From M3007 sp046160345 (GTDB lineage Bacteria; Bacteroidota; Bacteroidia; Chitinophagales; Saprospiraceae), in contig JBJXGO010000127.1 in NCBI GenBank assembly GCA_046160345.1, positions 1-64,000 on the forward strand: DNA of 64,000 nucleotides. Reading direction: 5' to 3'. Shown piece after piece: positions 43,509 through 53,339 of this stretch. The number at the start of each line of letters is the position of its first letter. Position 1 is the stretch's first letter. The notes beneath the pieces are model-generated. The model saw only the letters and a list, made by a program, of their open reading frames with translations. It was not told where the DNA came from and ran no database searches. The translations under genes were made by a program, and so were the position numbers.

Positions 43509-44522
43509 ATGATAAGATTACTATTCCTTTCAATCATTTATATAGTTGCTTGCACACCTTCTCAACCTTCAGACGGACCTAAAGTCCCCACTCCACCAAC
43601 TAACAAAATCCCCTGGCCAGCAGGCCTGCCTGTTTATGATCACATTGTCATTGTAGTGGAAGAGAACAAGAATTACGATGCCATCATCTCCGATACAACG
43701 GATTGCCCATATATCAACTATTTGGCAAATACGGAGGCAAACTTCCTCCAAATGTTTGCCAATGAACATCATAGTCAAGGCAACTATTTTTGGCTGTTTT
43801 CCGGTGACAATCAAAATGTCGGATTTGGTGACACCATTCCAACACAAACGAATAATAGCAACTATCCGTTTACAACTGCCAATCTCGGTCAGCAATTGAT
43901 TGATAAGGGCCTGTCTTTCAAGGGTTACGCGGAATCACTTCCTCAGATCGGCTCAATGGTGCCATCAGCCAGTCCCTATGCCAGAAAACACGTCCCTTGG
44001 ATCAGCTTCAAAAATGTTCCGAATGGCAATACGGTCGCTACCTCTTCCAACCTCAGGTTTTTAGATTTCCCTGATTCTACACATTACGACCAATTGCCAA
44101 CGGTTTCTTTTGTTATTCCCGACCTGCAAAACGATATGCACGACGGCACCCCAAACATGGGGGACAACTGGCTACAAGACAAGCTCGGCCCTTATCTTCG
44201 TTGGGCCAAGGGGCACAACAGCCTTCTGATCGTCACCTTCGATGAAAACGGAGGCCATACAGCGGGGTTGACAAACCCTTTCGCAGATTCGACGCATATT
44301 GATTTCATAGGGTATCAAAACCGCATCGTCACGATATTCGCCGGGGCACATATCAAGCGGGGACAGTATATGGAAGGAAAAGGGGTCACACACGTGAACA
44401 TATTACGAACCATCGAGTCTATGTATGGCTTAGCCAAAGCAGGGGCGCAACAAAAATTTGCTGCTGCTGGGGGTATTACGGATGATTATATTATTACGGA
44501 TGTGTTTGAAGTGCAGAAGTAA
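43509..44522 (+). CDS. Phosphoesterase family lipoprotein (phospholipase C / acid phosphatase-like)
   Basis: A 337-residue protein with a lipoprotein signal (lipobox IVAC, residues 12-15). The family pattern is visible: DHIVIVVEENKNYDAII, HHSQGNYFWLFSGD, FKGYAESLP, then FVIPDLQNDMHDG and IVTFDENGG, which supply metal-binding Asp, His and Glu residues in this superfamily. It hydrolyses phosphomonoesters or phospholipids; specificity cannot be told. It ends near a bidirectional terminator. Confidence 0.85.
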   Translation: MIRLLFLSIIYIVACTPSQPSDGPKVPTPPTNKIPWPAGLPVYDHIVIVVEENKNYDAIISDTTDCPYINYLANTEANFLQMFANEHHSQGNYFWLFSGDNQNVGFGDTIPTQTNNSNYPFTTANLGQQLIDKGLSFKGYAESLPQIGSMVPSASPYARKHVPWISFKNVPNGNTVATSSNLRFLDFPDSTHYDQLPTVSFVIPDLQNDMHDGTPNMGDNWLQDKLGPYLRWAKGHNSLLIVTFDENGGHTAGLTNPFADSTHIDFIGYQNRIVTIFAGAHIKRGQYMEGKGVTHVNILRTIESMYGLAKAGAQQKFAAAGGITDDYIITDVFEVQK

Positions 44523-44643
44523 AAGCGATCAAGCTACATCCGCAAAAGCCCCTGCATCTGCCACCCAATACTTTAATACTGGCAAAATCGCTGCTCACTT
44601 CCTCCCAAAGGTTGAACTTCGATAAAAAGTAGTGTACTGAAAA

Positions 44644-44684
44644 GACAAAGCCCTTCCAGTTTGTACAACCGAAAGGGCTTTGTC
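44644..44684. terminator. Bidirectional terminator
   Basis: A perfect 12-bp stem (GACAAAGCCCTT and AAGGGCTTTGTC) with A/T runs on both sides, between convergent genes ending at 44522 and 44702. Confidence 0.85.
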
Positions 44685-44701
44685 AAAAATAAGATATCGG
44701 C

Positions 44702-46408
44702 TTAAGCTCTTGGCTCTTTGCCCATATTCTTAACGGGTTTTCCCATCCCCGCTTCGCGCCAGATCGCCTTTTTAGACTTCTTGGCAGCCTTGGTTTTTTC
44801 AGCCATCATCACAGCATTGGTCGCATTGACCGTGCCGCCGCTTACACAGAGTTCTGTGAATTTCACTTTATCGGTAGTGCCGGGTTTATTAACTTCCCCG
44901 TCCTGCTTCACTACAGAATTTTCCATGATGTGCTTTACCTGCACGGCAGAGAGTTCCGGGTAATAAGAACGGACCATAGCAGCAACTCCTGCTGCGGCCG
45001 GGCTGGCCATAGAAGTGCCGCTCGCCGGTCCGTATTTACCGTCCGGAACGGTTGATTGCAGTTGAACGCCTGGCGAAAACAGGTCTACATTCTTTTTACC
45101 GTAGTTGGAGAAACTGGCTACCCGCTTTTCGCCTGATTTCCAGTTCAAGGCGCCGATTTCCATCCAGGTAGCAATGCGCTTTTCTTTGCCAAAAAGGCCT
45201 TTTTTAATAGGTTTTTCCAATTCATCGTTAGGAAAATTACCTTGGGTATCGTTGTTGGCAGCACTATTGCCTGCTGCATGTACGAGCAGCACATCGTGCT
45301 GAGCCGCGTAACGCATGGCCTGGTCAACATACCATTTTTGCGGGCTGTAACCTTTGCCAAAAGACATATTGATGACGCTCGCGCCATTGTCCACCGCATA
45401 GTAGATAGCGTTGGCCACGTCTTTGTCGCGCTCGTCGCCATCAGGAACACAGCGTACGGTCATAATGCGCACATTGTCGGCTACGCCTTTAATACCTATA
45501 TTGTTGTTGCGGTTAGCAGCGATAATACCTGCTACGTGGGTGCCGTGAAAAGCATCCGGGCCTTCGTATTCATTGGTGCCGTAGAATCGGTTGCTCAGGT
45601 CATTTGGGTCGTCGCCGACCATGGCGCGTACGTTGCAGTCTGGGTTGAGCTGATATTCTACCTGATTGTAGAAAAACTCAGATGCCTCTTTTTTGGCATC
45701 ATCGAGTTCTTTGCGGGAAGTTAGGCCCTGGCCCATGACCATTTTCATGATCTCAACCGATTTTTTCAATTCCTCATTGCCTGCAACATCAATGGCATCC
45801 ACATTTTCAGTAGTAAGTTCTTTCCCGGCGAGTGCCGTTTCCACTGCATTGAATGCATCCTCGATTGGCTTGAGTTGTTTGGTAGCATTTTCCATACCAT
45901 TCACGGCATCGGCGCGCTGGGACTCAAAGTCTTCTTTGACTTTTTCCCAATATTTGTACTCCTTGGCAGCATCTCCATGAAGGTTTTTTGGATCTGTACC
46001 CTCAAAGCGTTTTTTTAATCGCGCATACTCACGGGCAATTTCGAGGGATTCGTGGTTGACATTTCCACCTGGGCCAGCGAGAAAATTCCAGCCATGGATA
46101 TCGTCCACATAGCCATTGTTATCGTCATCCTTGCCATTGTCCGGGATTTCACCAGGATTGGTCCAGATCACATCCTTGAGGTCTTCATGGTCAACTTCCA
46201 CCCCGGAATCGAGTACAGCAACTATGACCGTTTGGCTTTTTTTGTTTTTGCTTTGGAGCATTTTAAGCGCCGCATCACCTCCTGTCCCATTTACTTTGTC
46301 GGCAGTGGGGTCAAGGTTGAACCAGTTTTCCGGAGCTTTGCTTTGCGCCGTCAGGAGCAGGCCTGGAAGGCAGGCGATGGCGACGAGAAGACTTTTTTTG
46401 AAAATCAT
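44702..46408 (-). CDS. S8 family serine peptidase (subtilisin-like)
   Basis: A 568-residue secreted protease with signal peptide ending LLTAQ. Catalytic Asp67 lies in VAVLDSGVEVDHEDL, His in FHGTHVAGIIA (near residue 290), and Ser in GTSMASPAAAGVAAM (near 465). A helical, charged insert of about 150 residues separates the Asp and His segments. It ends in a short basic tail (KKSKKAIWREAGMGKPVKNMGKEPRA) rather than a T9SS domain. A fragment identical in design is repeated downstream at 43050-43140. Confidence 0.9.
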   Translation of the reverse strand: MIFKKSLLVAIACLPGLLLTAQSKAPENWFNLDPTADKVNGTGGDAALKMLQSKNKKSQTVIVAVLDSGVEVDHEDLKDVIWTNPGEIPDNGKDDDNNGYVDDIHGWNFLAGPGGNVNHESLEIAREYARLKKRFEGTDPKNLHGDAAKEYKYWEKVKEDFESQRADAVNGMENATKQLKPIEDAFNAVETALAGKELTTENVDAIDVAGNEELKKSVEIMKMVMGQGLTSRKELDDAKKEASEFFYNQVEYQLNPDCNVRAMVGDDPNDLSNRFYGTNEYEGPDAFHGTHVAGIIAANRNNNIGIKGVADNVRIMTVRCVPDGDERDKDVANAIYYAVDNGASVINMSFGKGYSPQKWYVDQAMRYAAQHDVLLVHAAGNSAANNDTQGNFPNDELEKPIKKGLFGKEKRIATWMEIGALNWKSGEKRVASFSNYGKKNVDLFSPGVQLQSTVPDGKYGPASGTSMASPAAAGVAAMVRSYYPELSAVQVKHIMENSVVKQDGEVNKPGTTDKVKFTELCVSGGTVNATNAVMMAEKTKAAKKSKKAIWREAGMGKPVKNMGKEPRA

Positions 46409-46715
46409 ATCAGATAAAAAATTTTAGCTCAGCGTTCATTTCTCCACAATGCTTGGAAGAAATTTTGGGCGGAGCGGTTATCAATTTAAAAATAAAATGA
46501 AGGCTGTGCGTGATGGCAGCCAGGCATTTGAACGGCAAAAGTAGCGTGTTGTGCGCGGAAGCAGGGAAGTTTAGACAAAAACGCCATGATTGGGGGCGTA
46601 TGCTCAATTAAATGCACGGCATGGCAATTGGCGCTTTTGCGGCAAAGTCAATTCTCTGGCATTGAGTTTGTGCAATGTTTGTTATCTTTCACCTTTTAAA
46701 TCAATATTTCCCGCA
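46409..46715. other. Divergent intergenic region, about 300 bp
   Basis: A minus-strand TACTTTTG box at 46536-46543 should serve the protease gene. No strong promoter box for the rightward gene could be fixed. Confidence 0.45.
46536..46543 (-). promoter_or_regulatory. Bacteroidota -7 box (TACTTTTG) of the S8 peptidase gene
   Basis: Matches TAnnTTTG on the minus strand; the leader would be about 120 nt. Confidence 0.45.
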
Positions 46716-47507
46716 ATGATTATCCGGTTTTCCCCTGCGCTCTTCGCAGGTATTTTTATCCTTTCTTCCATTTCTGTTACCGCCCAATCCTTTGCTGTTC
46801 AAATGGACAGCGCCGAAGCAAAATCGGGTGAAGTTGTCTGCTTGTCCGTAAAGGCACATGGTTTTACAGACATTACCAGTTATCAATATTCTTTAAGTTG
46901 GGACCCGGATGTGTTGAGTTTTCATCACACCCAGAATTTCAATTTGCAAAATTTGACCGCCCTCGATTTCAACGAATACCCGGACGATATCCTGCTTGCA
47001 GCATGGGCTTCACAAACGGGCCTTGGCGTGACCAAAACCGATGGAACAACGCTTTATGAGGTTTGCTTTACGGCGATCGGAGCACTGGGTAGCAGTACCG
47101 AGGTCTCGATAGGGAGCAATTTTCCGCCAAGCGTTGGCCCGGCTGAGGCATTTAATTTTAGCAACCAAAATGTCTGGAACCCAAATTTCAATGTGGTAGG
47201 ATTTGTAGAAGTGACACTCGCTGCAGGCAGCTCCGAAGCCGGGGCGAACGGAAACACTGTTTTCCAAATCAGCCCCAACCCCACCAGCTCCTCTGCACGG
47301 GTACAGTTAAAATCAGCAAAATCAGAAACTGCCATGCTATCGGTAGCCGATGCCCAAGGGCGGGTGGTTTTTGAGACTAAAATTTCGGTAAAAGTGGGCA
47401 ACAATAGCTTTGAAATACCTGCAAAGGTGTTGACGGCCAAGGGAATGTACCAGGTTTCGCTCAAGACAGCGGCAGGTGTTGCATCCGAAATGTTGAGTGT
47501 GAACTGA
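46716..47507 (+). CDS. Secreted cohesin-domain-like protein with T9SS sorting domain
   Basis: A 263-residue protein from ATG 46716 (MIIRFSPALF), where a signal peptide begins; the upstream in-frame ATG at 46590 lacks a signal. Residues about 23-170 resemble a cohesin/dockerin-binding beta-sandwich (SGEVVCLSVKAHGFTDITSYQYSLSWDPDVLSF). The C-terminal 85 residues form a T9SS type A sorting domain (FQISPNPTSSSARVQL to GMYQVSL). Partner unknown. Confidence 0.75.
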   Translation: MIIRFSPALFAGIFILSSISVTAQSFAVQMDSAEAKSGEVVCLSVKAHGFTDITSYQYSLSWDPDVLSFHHTQNFNLQNLTALDFNEYPDDILLAAWASQTGLGVTKTDGTTLYEVCFTAIGALGSSTEVSIGSNFPPSVGPAEAFNFSNQNVWNPNFNVVGFVEVTLAAGSSEAGANGNTVFQISPNPTSSSARVQLKSAKSETAMLSVADAQGRVVFETKISVKVGNNSFEIPAKVLTAKGMYQVSLKTAAGVASEMLSVN

Positions 47508-47515
47508 TTGGACAT

Positions 47516-49078
47516 TTAAAACCACCCCGTCTTCTTCCGGGTTGTCCTCCGCGCTCCACCTAATCCAAACACGCCCAACAACCCGCGGGTAAGTTCGCGA
47601 GCCACCGTGCGTCCAATTTGGCGAGCAAGCGGGTCTTTGGCAATGGTCTCTATCATGCCTGGCTCTTCTTTTTCTTGTCTGGTCTGTGCAACTTCCTGCT
47701 GTTGAGCTGCCTGTATTTCCTGCACCTCGGCAATCTTGCCATTGAGGATTTCGTAGGCGCTTTCGCGATTTATCTCCTGGTTGTATTTTCGTGCCAGGGC
47801 AGAACGTCCGATAATGTTGTCAATTTCTGTGGGTGTCAAAATATCCATACGGCTTTCCGGTGCGCGCATGAGTGTGTGCACAAGCGGGGTTGGAATACCT
47901 TTTTCATTCAGGGCACTGATAAATGCTTCTCCAATTCCAAGGCTGGTGAGCAGGTTTTCTGTTTCGTAATACTCCGTAATGGGATAGTTTTCGGCGGCTA
48001 GTTTGATGGCTTTTCGATCCTTGGCGGTGAAGGCGCGGAGGGCGTGTTGCAATTTAAAGCCCAATTGAGCCAAAATGCTTTCCGGAATATCTACCGGATT
48101 TTGGGTAATAAAGAAAATGCCCACACCCTTGGAACGAACCAATTTGATGATGGCTTCCATCTGCTGCATGAGTGCGCTGCTGGCTTCCTGGAAAACAAGA
48201 TGTGCCTCGTCAATAAAAATGCAAAGCTCGGGTTGTTCTACGTCGCCCTTTTCGGGGAAAGAGGCGTAAATCTCAGCCAGCATTTGTAACATAAAGGTGC
48301 TGAACAACTTAGGGCGATCCTGGATATCTGTCAAGCGCACGATGCTGATAACCCCGCGGCCATTTTCGTCTATCCGGGCAAGGTCATGAACATCGAAGGA
48401 TATCTCGCCAAAAAAGGTCTCGGCGCCTTGCTGTTCGAGTTCAACCACTTTCCGAAGTATAGTTCCCGCAGTCGCGCTGCTGAATTGGCCAAATTCGGCC
48501 TCAATTTCCTCTTTGCCCTCATTGCCAAGGTATTGCAGCACTTTTTTGAAATCCTTGAGGTCGAGCAATGGCAAATTGCGGTCGTCGCAGTATTTGAAAA
48601 CCACGGCTACTACGCCGCCTTGCGTATCGTTGAGTCCTAAAATACGCGAGAACAAGACCGGGCCGAACTCACTGATCGTAGCGCGCAGGCGGGCGCCTTT
48701 TTCTCCGGAAAGGGTCAGAAACTCCACGGAATTGCCGGTTCCATGCCAGCTGATGCCGATTTTTCCGGCGCGTTCGGTAATTTTTGGATTGTCGGTGCCG
48801 GGCATCGCGATCCCGCTCAAATCGCCCTTGATGTCCATGAGCAGCGAAGGCACCCCATTGGCAGCCAGTTGTTCGGCAATGACCTGAAGGCTTTTGGTTT
48901 TGCCCGTACCTGTGGCTCCGGCAATAAGGCCGTGGCGGTTCATGGTGCGGAGTGGGACTTTAACCTGAAGGCCGGGAATAGCTTCGGCATCTAACATTGC
49001 GCCACCAAGAATGATATTTGCGCCTGAAAATGAATAGCCTTTTTGAACGGCTTCGATGAATAAATCTTTTTTTGACAA
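47516..49078 (-). CDS. HerA-like ATPase (DUF853 helicase family)
   Basis: A 520-residue ATPase; start set at TTG 49078 (MSKKDLFIEAVQKGYSF), which fits family N-termini, although the frame is open to 49282. Walker A is GATGTGKTK; Walker B is CIFIDEAHLVF. It ends in basic residues (RRTTRKKTGWF). Proteins of this type are hexameric DNA-translocating ATPases; its pathway here is unknown. Confidence 0.85.
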   Translation of the reverse strand: MSKKDLFIEAVQKGYSFSGANIILGGAMLDAEAIPGLQVKVPLRTMNRHGLIAGATGTGKTKSLQVIAEQLAANGVPSLLMDIKGDLSGIAMPGTDNPKITERAGKIGISWHGTGNSVEFLTLSGEKGARLRATISEFGPVLFSRILGLNDTQGGVVAVVFKYCDDRNLPLLDLKDFKKVLQYLGNEGKEEIEAEFGQFSSATAGTILRKVVELEQQGAETFFGEISFDVHDLARIDENGRGVISIVRLTDIQDRPKLFSTFMLQMLAEIYASFPEKGDVEQPELCIFIDEAHLVFQEASSALMQQMEAIIKLVRSKGVGIFFITQNPVDIPESILAQLGFKLQHALRAFTAKDRKAIKLAAENYPITEYYETENLLTSLGIGEAFISALNEKGIPTPLVHTLMRAPESRMDILTPTEIDNIIGRSALARKYNQEINRESAYEILNGKIAEVQEIQAAQQQEVAQTRQEKEEPGMIETIAKDPLARQIGRTVARELTRGLLGVFGLGGARRTTRKKTGWF

Positions 49079-49299
49079 AGTAATCGAATGATGAAGGGTA
49101 AACGAAGAAATATGCGCGAAGAGAATTGCACGGGCGCTTTGACGCCATACTGCAATTACAGTCACACTTTGTAGTGTCAAAAGTAGTTTGAGGATATGTC
49201 TCGGGGATAAATTTTTTGAAAAAACCGTTTTAAAAATTTTCGCAGCATTTTTACCTCCAAATAGTTCACAAGAAACCATCAATAGTTCATAGTTAAAAA

Positions 49300-49770
49300 A
49301 TGACCCAGCGAATCCGCGTAGCAGGCCTCGTTCGTCGAGGAGACGAAATCTTACTGATTCAACAAGAAAACCGTCATGGGGTGCGCCAATGGAGTATTCC
49401 AGGTGGGCGTTTGGAACCTACAGACTTAGACATGTTCCGAGGGGCAGAACGCGAGGTTTGGGAGGAAACGGGCTTGCAGGTGCAGGCTGGGCAACTTCGT
49501 TTTATCAGCGAATCCCTTGGCCCCGATTTGTTTGCCGTTACGCTTGTCATTGAATGCCACTTGATCGAAGAAGAATTTTCCGAAAATATTCATCTTGACA
49601 ACACCATGGAAGATGATAATATCCACGGCGTTGCCTGGTGGTCTATCACGCAAATTAAGGAATCAGAAGAGCCAATAAGCCGAACCTTGCGTAACCCTGA
49701 ATTTTGGAACGCTTTGGAGTTGTCAGAGGGCGTTGTTTATTTGGGACGGCATGACGATCCCTCACGTTAG
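49300..49770 (+). CDS. Nudix hydrolase
   Basis: A 156-residue protein. The Nudix box is GGRLEPTDLDMFRGAEREVWEETGL, with the REVWEETGL core intact; the first half has one residue more than the standard spacing and an Asp where Glu is usual. Nudix enzymes hydrolyse nucleoside diphosphates linked to other groups; substrate unknown. It lies before the polysaccharide locus with no evident link. Confidence 0.88.
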   Translation: MTQRIRVAGLVRRGDEILLIQQENRHGVRQWSIPGGRLEPTDLDMFRGAEREVWEETGLQVQAGQLRFISESLGPDLFAVTLVIECHLIEEEFSENIHLDNTMEDDNIHGVAWWSITQIKESEEPISRTLRNPEFWNALELSEGVVYLGRHDDPSR

Positions 49771-49868
49771 AAGATTTGAATATTAATTCTGCCTTAGATC
49801 GGAGGAATACAAGGCTTTCGGGTTTATTATTTTTTCTTAATTCCCGCTTTATCCAATACAATATCGAG

Positions 49869-49876
49869 TAACTTTG
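49869..49876 (+). promoter_or_regulatory. Bacteroidota -7 box (TAACTTTG) before the polysaccharide locus regulator
   Basis: Matches TAnnTTTG. The palindrome CTCAATATTGAG (49880-49891) lies immediately downstream, around the expected transcription start and directly before the ATG at 49893. Confidence 0.55.
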
Positions 49877-49892
49877 TTGCTCAATATTGAGT

Positions 49893-50441
49893 ATGATTGA
49901 CGCACTCATTTCTTCGAAAACCCGCATCAAACTGTTGTTGAAGTTTTTTCTCAACAGCCACGCCACGGCTTATTTACGCAGCCTTGAAAGCGAATTTGGC
50001 GAATCCTCCAACGGTATTCGGGTGGAACTCAACCGTTTAGAAAACGCCGGGCTGTTGCTTTCGGAAAATGAAGGCAACAAAAAAATCTTCAGAGCCAACA
50101 CCAGGCACCCACTTTTCCGGGAAATCCACAACATCATTTTGAAACAGGTTGGCCTCGATCAGGTCATTGAAACCGTTATACAGCGCCTGGGGGATGTTCA
50201 ACGCGTTTACCTCGTGGGCGATTTTTCAAAAGGCATGGACAGCCCTGTTATTGACCTTGTTTTTGTAGGCGATTTCGATAAACTTTACCTGAGTACCCTG
50301 GCCGAAAAAGCCGAAAAAATTGTGGGCCGTAAGATCCGGTACCTGCTTTATTCGCCCGAAGAAGCCCAAGCCCTGGACTGGAAACAATTCGACCCTGAAC
50401 CCCTGTTGCTCTGGAGCAATCAAGAACACGTCGCTTCATAG
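49893..50441 (+). CDS. Winged-helix (ArsR-like) regulator with degenerate nucleotidyltransferase domain
   Basis: A 182-residue protein from ATG 49893 (MIDALISSKTRIKLL); a TTG six bases upstream is possible. Residues 1-75 form a winged helix (AYLRSLESEFGESSNGIRVELNRLENAGLL). Residues about 90-180 resemble an MNT-type nucleotidyltransferase, but the glycine-serine motif is GDFSKG rather than GS and only one Asp of DxD is clear (VIDLVF), so it is probably inactive. Homologues often head Bacteroidota polysaccharide clusters. It is likely to control this locus. Confidence 0.75.
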   Translation: MIDALISSKTRIKLLLKFFLNSHATAYLRSLESEFGESSNGIRVELNRLENAGLLLSENEGNKKIFRANTRHPLFREIHNIILKQVGLDQVIETVIQRLGDVQRVYLVGDFSKGMDSPVIDLVFVGDFDKLYLSTLAEKAEKIVGRKIRYLLYSPEEAQALDWKQFDPEPLLLWSNQEHVAS

Positions 50442-50513
50442 CCCCAAACCATTCATTGCTCCGGCAAATTTGGACATTGAGCATTCCTTTTTGGATCTTG
50501 GACATTTTATCGC

Positions 50514-51803
50514 ATGTATCAATCACTTGTAAAAAAAGAAAAAAAACTGGCCGTCATCGGCCTCGGATACGTAGGACTGCCCTTGGCCCTGGAATTCGCC
50601 AGATATTTCAAAGTGATTGGATTTGATATTGATGCCGCCCGGATCCAGATGATGAAACGTGCCGAAGATCCCAGCTGCGAATTGCAATCCGAGGATTTCA
50701 AGGACCGCGATATCCTTTTCACCGATCAAGTGAAGGACCTGGCCAGCGCCCATTTTTTTATTGTTTCAGTGCCAACAGATATTGACGAGCACAAAGTACC
50801 CAACCTGAGGCCACTCAAAAAGGCATCAGCCGACTTGGGCAGTATTTTAAAAAAAGGGGATTATGTGGTGTTTGAATCCACCGTTTATCCTGGATGTACC
50901 GAAGAAGATTGCCTGCCTTTATTGGAAGCAAGTTCAGGGCTAAAACTTGGCACTGACTTCAAATTGGGCTATTCCCCTGAACGAATAAATCCGGGAGACA
51001 AATCAAACCCGCTCACCCAAATTTTAAAAGTGGTAAGTGGCTCGGACACTGCTGCCCTGGAAGAAATCGCAGCAGTATATGGGCACATCATAAAAGCCGG
51101 TATTCATCGCGCCAGCAGCATCAAAGTGGCCGAAGCGGCCAAAGTGATCGAGAACACCCAACGCGATCTGAATATTTCGCTTATGAACGAATTGGCCATC
51201 ATTTTTGACCGAATGGGCATTGATACCCATGACGTTATAAAAACGGCTGCCACAAAATGGAACTTCCAGAAATTTTACCCCGGATTGGTTGGCGGACACT
51301 GCATCGGCGTGGACCCCTACTATCTGCTCCATAAATCCGTAGAACTGGGTTATGAACCACAGGTTATACTCAGCGGACGGCGGGTGAATGACGGCATGCC
51401 CGCCTGGGTAGCCAAAAAACTGTTACAACTGCTCATAAAAAAGGACAAGAGCCCCCATTTGGCAAAGGTACTGGTGCTAGGAATTACGTTCAAGGAAAAT
51501 GTGGCCGACATCCGTAATTCCAAGGTAGCAACGCTTGTCCGCGAGCTGCAGGATTTTTCAATCAACGTCCATATCATTGACCCCAGAGCTTCCCCCAACG
51601 AAGTGGCCCACGAGTACAAATTAACCCTGAACGATCAAATATCCGACGGTTATGATGCGGTTGTGGTCGCGGTTGCGCACAACGAATTCCGGAATTACGA
51701 CAGCGCATTTTTCAGATCGATCATGGGAAAAGACCCGATTTTACTTGATTTGAAGGCGATTTATGATGGAATTGACGATGGAATTGAATATTGGAGGTTG
51801 TAA
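50514..51803 (+). CDS. Nucleotide-sugar dehydrogenase (UDP-hexosaminuronate forming, TviB/WbpO/WecC type)
   Basis: A 429-residue NAD-dependent dehydrogenase. Rossmann motif GLGYVGLPLALEFA (residues about 16-29), catalytic segment STVYPGCTEE, and GGHCIGVDPYYL with the catalytic Cys. It oxidises the C6 hydroxyl of a UDP-sugar, most likely UDP-GlcNAc or UDP-GalNAc, to the uronate. Sequence resembles Vi antigen TviB/VipA; substrate choice is inferred. Confidence 0.9.
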   Translation: MYQSLVKKEKKLAVIGLGYVGLPLALEFARYFKVIGFDIDAARIQMMKRAEDPSCELQSEDFKDRDILFTDQVKDLASAHFFIVSVPTDIDEHKVPNLRPLKKASADLGSILKKGDYVVFESTVYPGCTEEDCLPLLEASSGLKLGTDFKLGYSPERINPGDKSNPLTQILKVVSGSDTAALEEIAAVYGHIIKAGIHRASSIKVAEAAKVIENTQRDLNISLMNELAIIFDRMGIDTHDVIKTAATKWNFQKFYPGLVGGHCIGVDPYYLLHKSVELGYEPQVILSGRRVNDGMPAWVAKKLLQLLIKKDKSPHLAKVLVLGITFKENVADIRNSKVATLVRELQDFSINVHIIDPRASPNEVAHEYKLTLNDQISDGYDAVVVAVAHNEFRNYDSAFFRSIMGKDPILLDLKAIYDGIDDGIEYWRL

Positions 51804-52155
51804 GTAACGCGAAATTTATTTCGATACCAAATCACGATACCCAAATGACCAAAGGCGAAATGAATTTCGCCCTACAGATCGCACATAATGTGCTGTTTTT
51901 CAAATACCCACCAGGCAAACTGTCATAAGTTCCCGCAACTTATGAAAGGCGAAGCCTTGTTTGGGTTGTGCAAAAAGGTTTTACACGGATCTTTCCGCAA
52001 AATAATATTTTTAATTTTAGCAAATCGAATCCTATAAGATTTTAAAAACCTTATAGGATTTTATAAAAATCAAAATTTAATTCTGCAACAAATTTCCAAC
52101 ATGGACTTTCTGCACAACCCCAACCCATTCATCACACTAAACACATATTTCTATT
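51804..52155. other. Intergenic region of 352 bp with several hairpins
   Basis: Three short inverted repeats are visible: GGCGAAAT/ATTTCGCC (51854-51871), CATAAGTT/AACTTATG (51928-51948) and ATCCTATAAG/CTTATAGGAT (52031-52061). No frame of coding character and no clear terminator. Confidence 0.55.
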
Positions 52156-53298
52156 ATGCTACAAATGGTTGACCTAAAAACCCAATACGCCCACATCAAA
52201 AGCGAAATTGACCGCGAGATGCAGGAGGTGTTTGACACTTGTATTTTCATCGGCGGACCCAAGGTTAATGCTTTTAGAGAGGGATTAGAACAGTATTTGG
52301 GTGTAAAACACGTTATCCCTTGCGCCAATGGCACCGACGCACTTCAAATTGCAATGATGGCGCTTGGACTCAAGCCGGGCGACGAGGTGATTGTTCCTGC
52401 ATTTACCTATGTGGCAACCGCAGAAGTGATCGCCTTGTTGGGGCTTGTCCCGATAATGACCGATGTGGACCCGGATACGATGAATTTGACGGCAGCCCAT
52501 ATCGAATCTGCAATAACCCCGCGTACCAAGGCAATCGTTCCGGTGCATTTGTTTGGACAAAGCGCTGATATGGAGCCTATTATGGCATTGGTCGAAAAAC
52601 ATGGATTGTATGTAATTGAAGACAATGCGCAAGCGATCGGTGCGGATTATTTAACGCCAGGAGATAAGCGGCAAAAACAGAAAACCGGCACTATCGGACA
52701 CTTTGGCTGTACCTCTTTCTTTCCTTCAAAAAACCTGGGGTGTTATGGAGACGGTGGCGCCTTGATGACCAACGATGATGCGCTTGCAGCCGAGGCTCGC
52801 ATGATCGCCAATCACGGCCAATCCAAACTTTATTACCACGATGTAATTGGCGTCAATTCACGGCTCGATGCCATGCAGGCTGTAATTCTCAACGCCAAAC
52901 TGAAGCATCTCGATACTTACAATGCTGCACGAAACAAGGCCGCGGACTTTTACGACCGGGTATTGGGACAAATTCCGCAATTGAAAATCCCGGCGCGGGA
53001 GCATAATTCTACCCACGTTTTTCACCAATATACCCTTCAAATCAAAACCCAAAACCCGGTAGAGACACGTGATAAATTGAAAGCCTATTTAATGGAAAAG
53101 GGCATTCCTTGTATGATCTATTACCCGGTTCCCCTGTACGACCAGCCTGCTTTTGCCCAATATTGGAAAGGTAGAAAACTACCTGTTACAGAGGCCCTTT
53201 GCTCCTCCGTGTTCTCCTTGCCCATGCACTCTGAAATGACAGAAGAGATTTTAGCAAAGATTACCGGGGCGGTAAAGGATTTTTTTGAAGGCCAGTAA
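52156..53298 (+). CDS. DegT/DnrJ/EryC1/StrS aminotransferase (sugar aminotransferase)
   Basis: A 380-residue PLP-dependent enzyme. The PLP lysine lies in SFFPSKNLGCYGDGG, with the family elements FIGGPKVNAFREGLEQYL, GDEVIVPAFTYVATAE, VIEDNAQAIG and QYTLQIKT present. It transfers an amino group to a keto-sugar nucleotide. With the following oxidoreductase it suits the WbpB/WbpE type step giving a 3-amino uronate. Confidence 0.9.
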   Translation: MLQMVDLKTQYAHIKSEIDREMQEVFDTCIFIGGPKVNAFREGLEQYLGVKHVIPCANGTDALQIAMMALGLKPGDEVIVPAFTYVATAEVIALLGLVPIMTDVDPDTMNLTAAHIESAITPRTKAIVPVHLFGQSADMEPIMALVEKHGLYVIEDNAQAIGADYLTPGDKRQKQKTGTIGHFGCTSFFPSKNLGCYGDGGALMTNDDALAAEARMIANHGQSKLYYHDVIGVNSRLDAMQAVILNAKLKHLDTYNAARNKAADFYDRVLGQIPQLKIPAREHNSTHVFHQYTLQIKTQNPVETRDKLKAYLMEKGIPCMIYYPVPLYDQPAFAQYWKGRKLPVTEALCSSVFSLPMHSEMTEEILAKITGAVKDFFEGQ

Positions 53299-53339
53299 CG
53301 GGTCCATCCAAATCTGACCATATCAAACCCAGCAAACTC

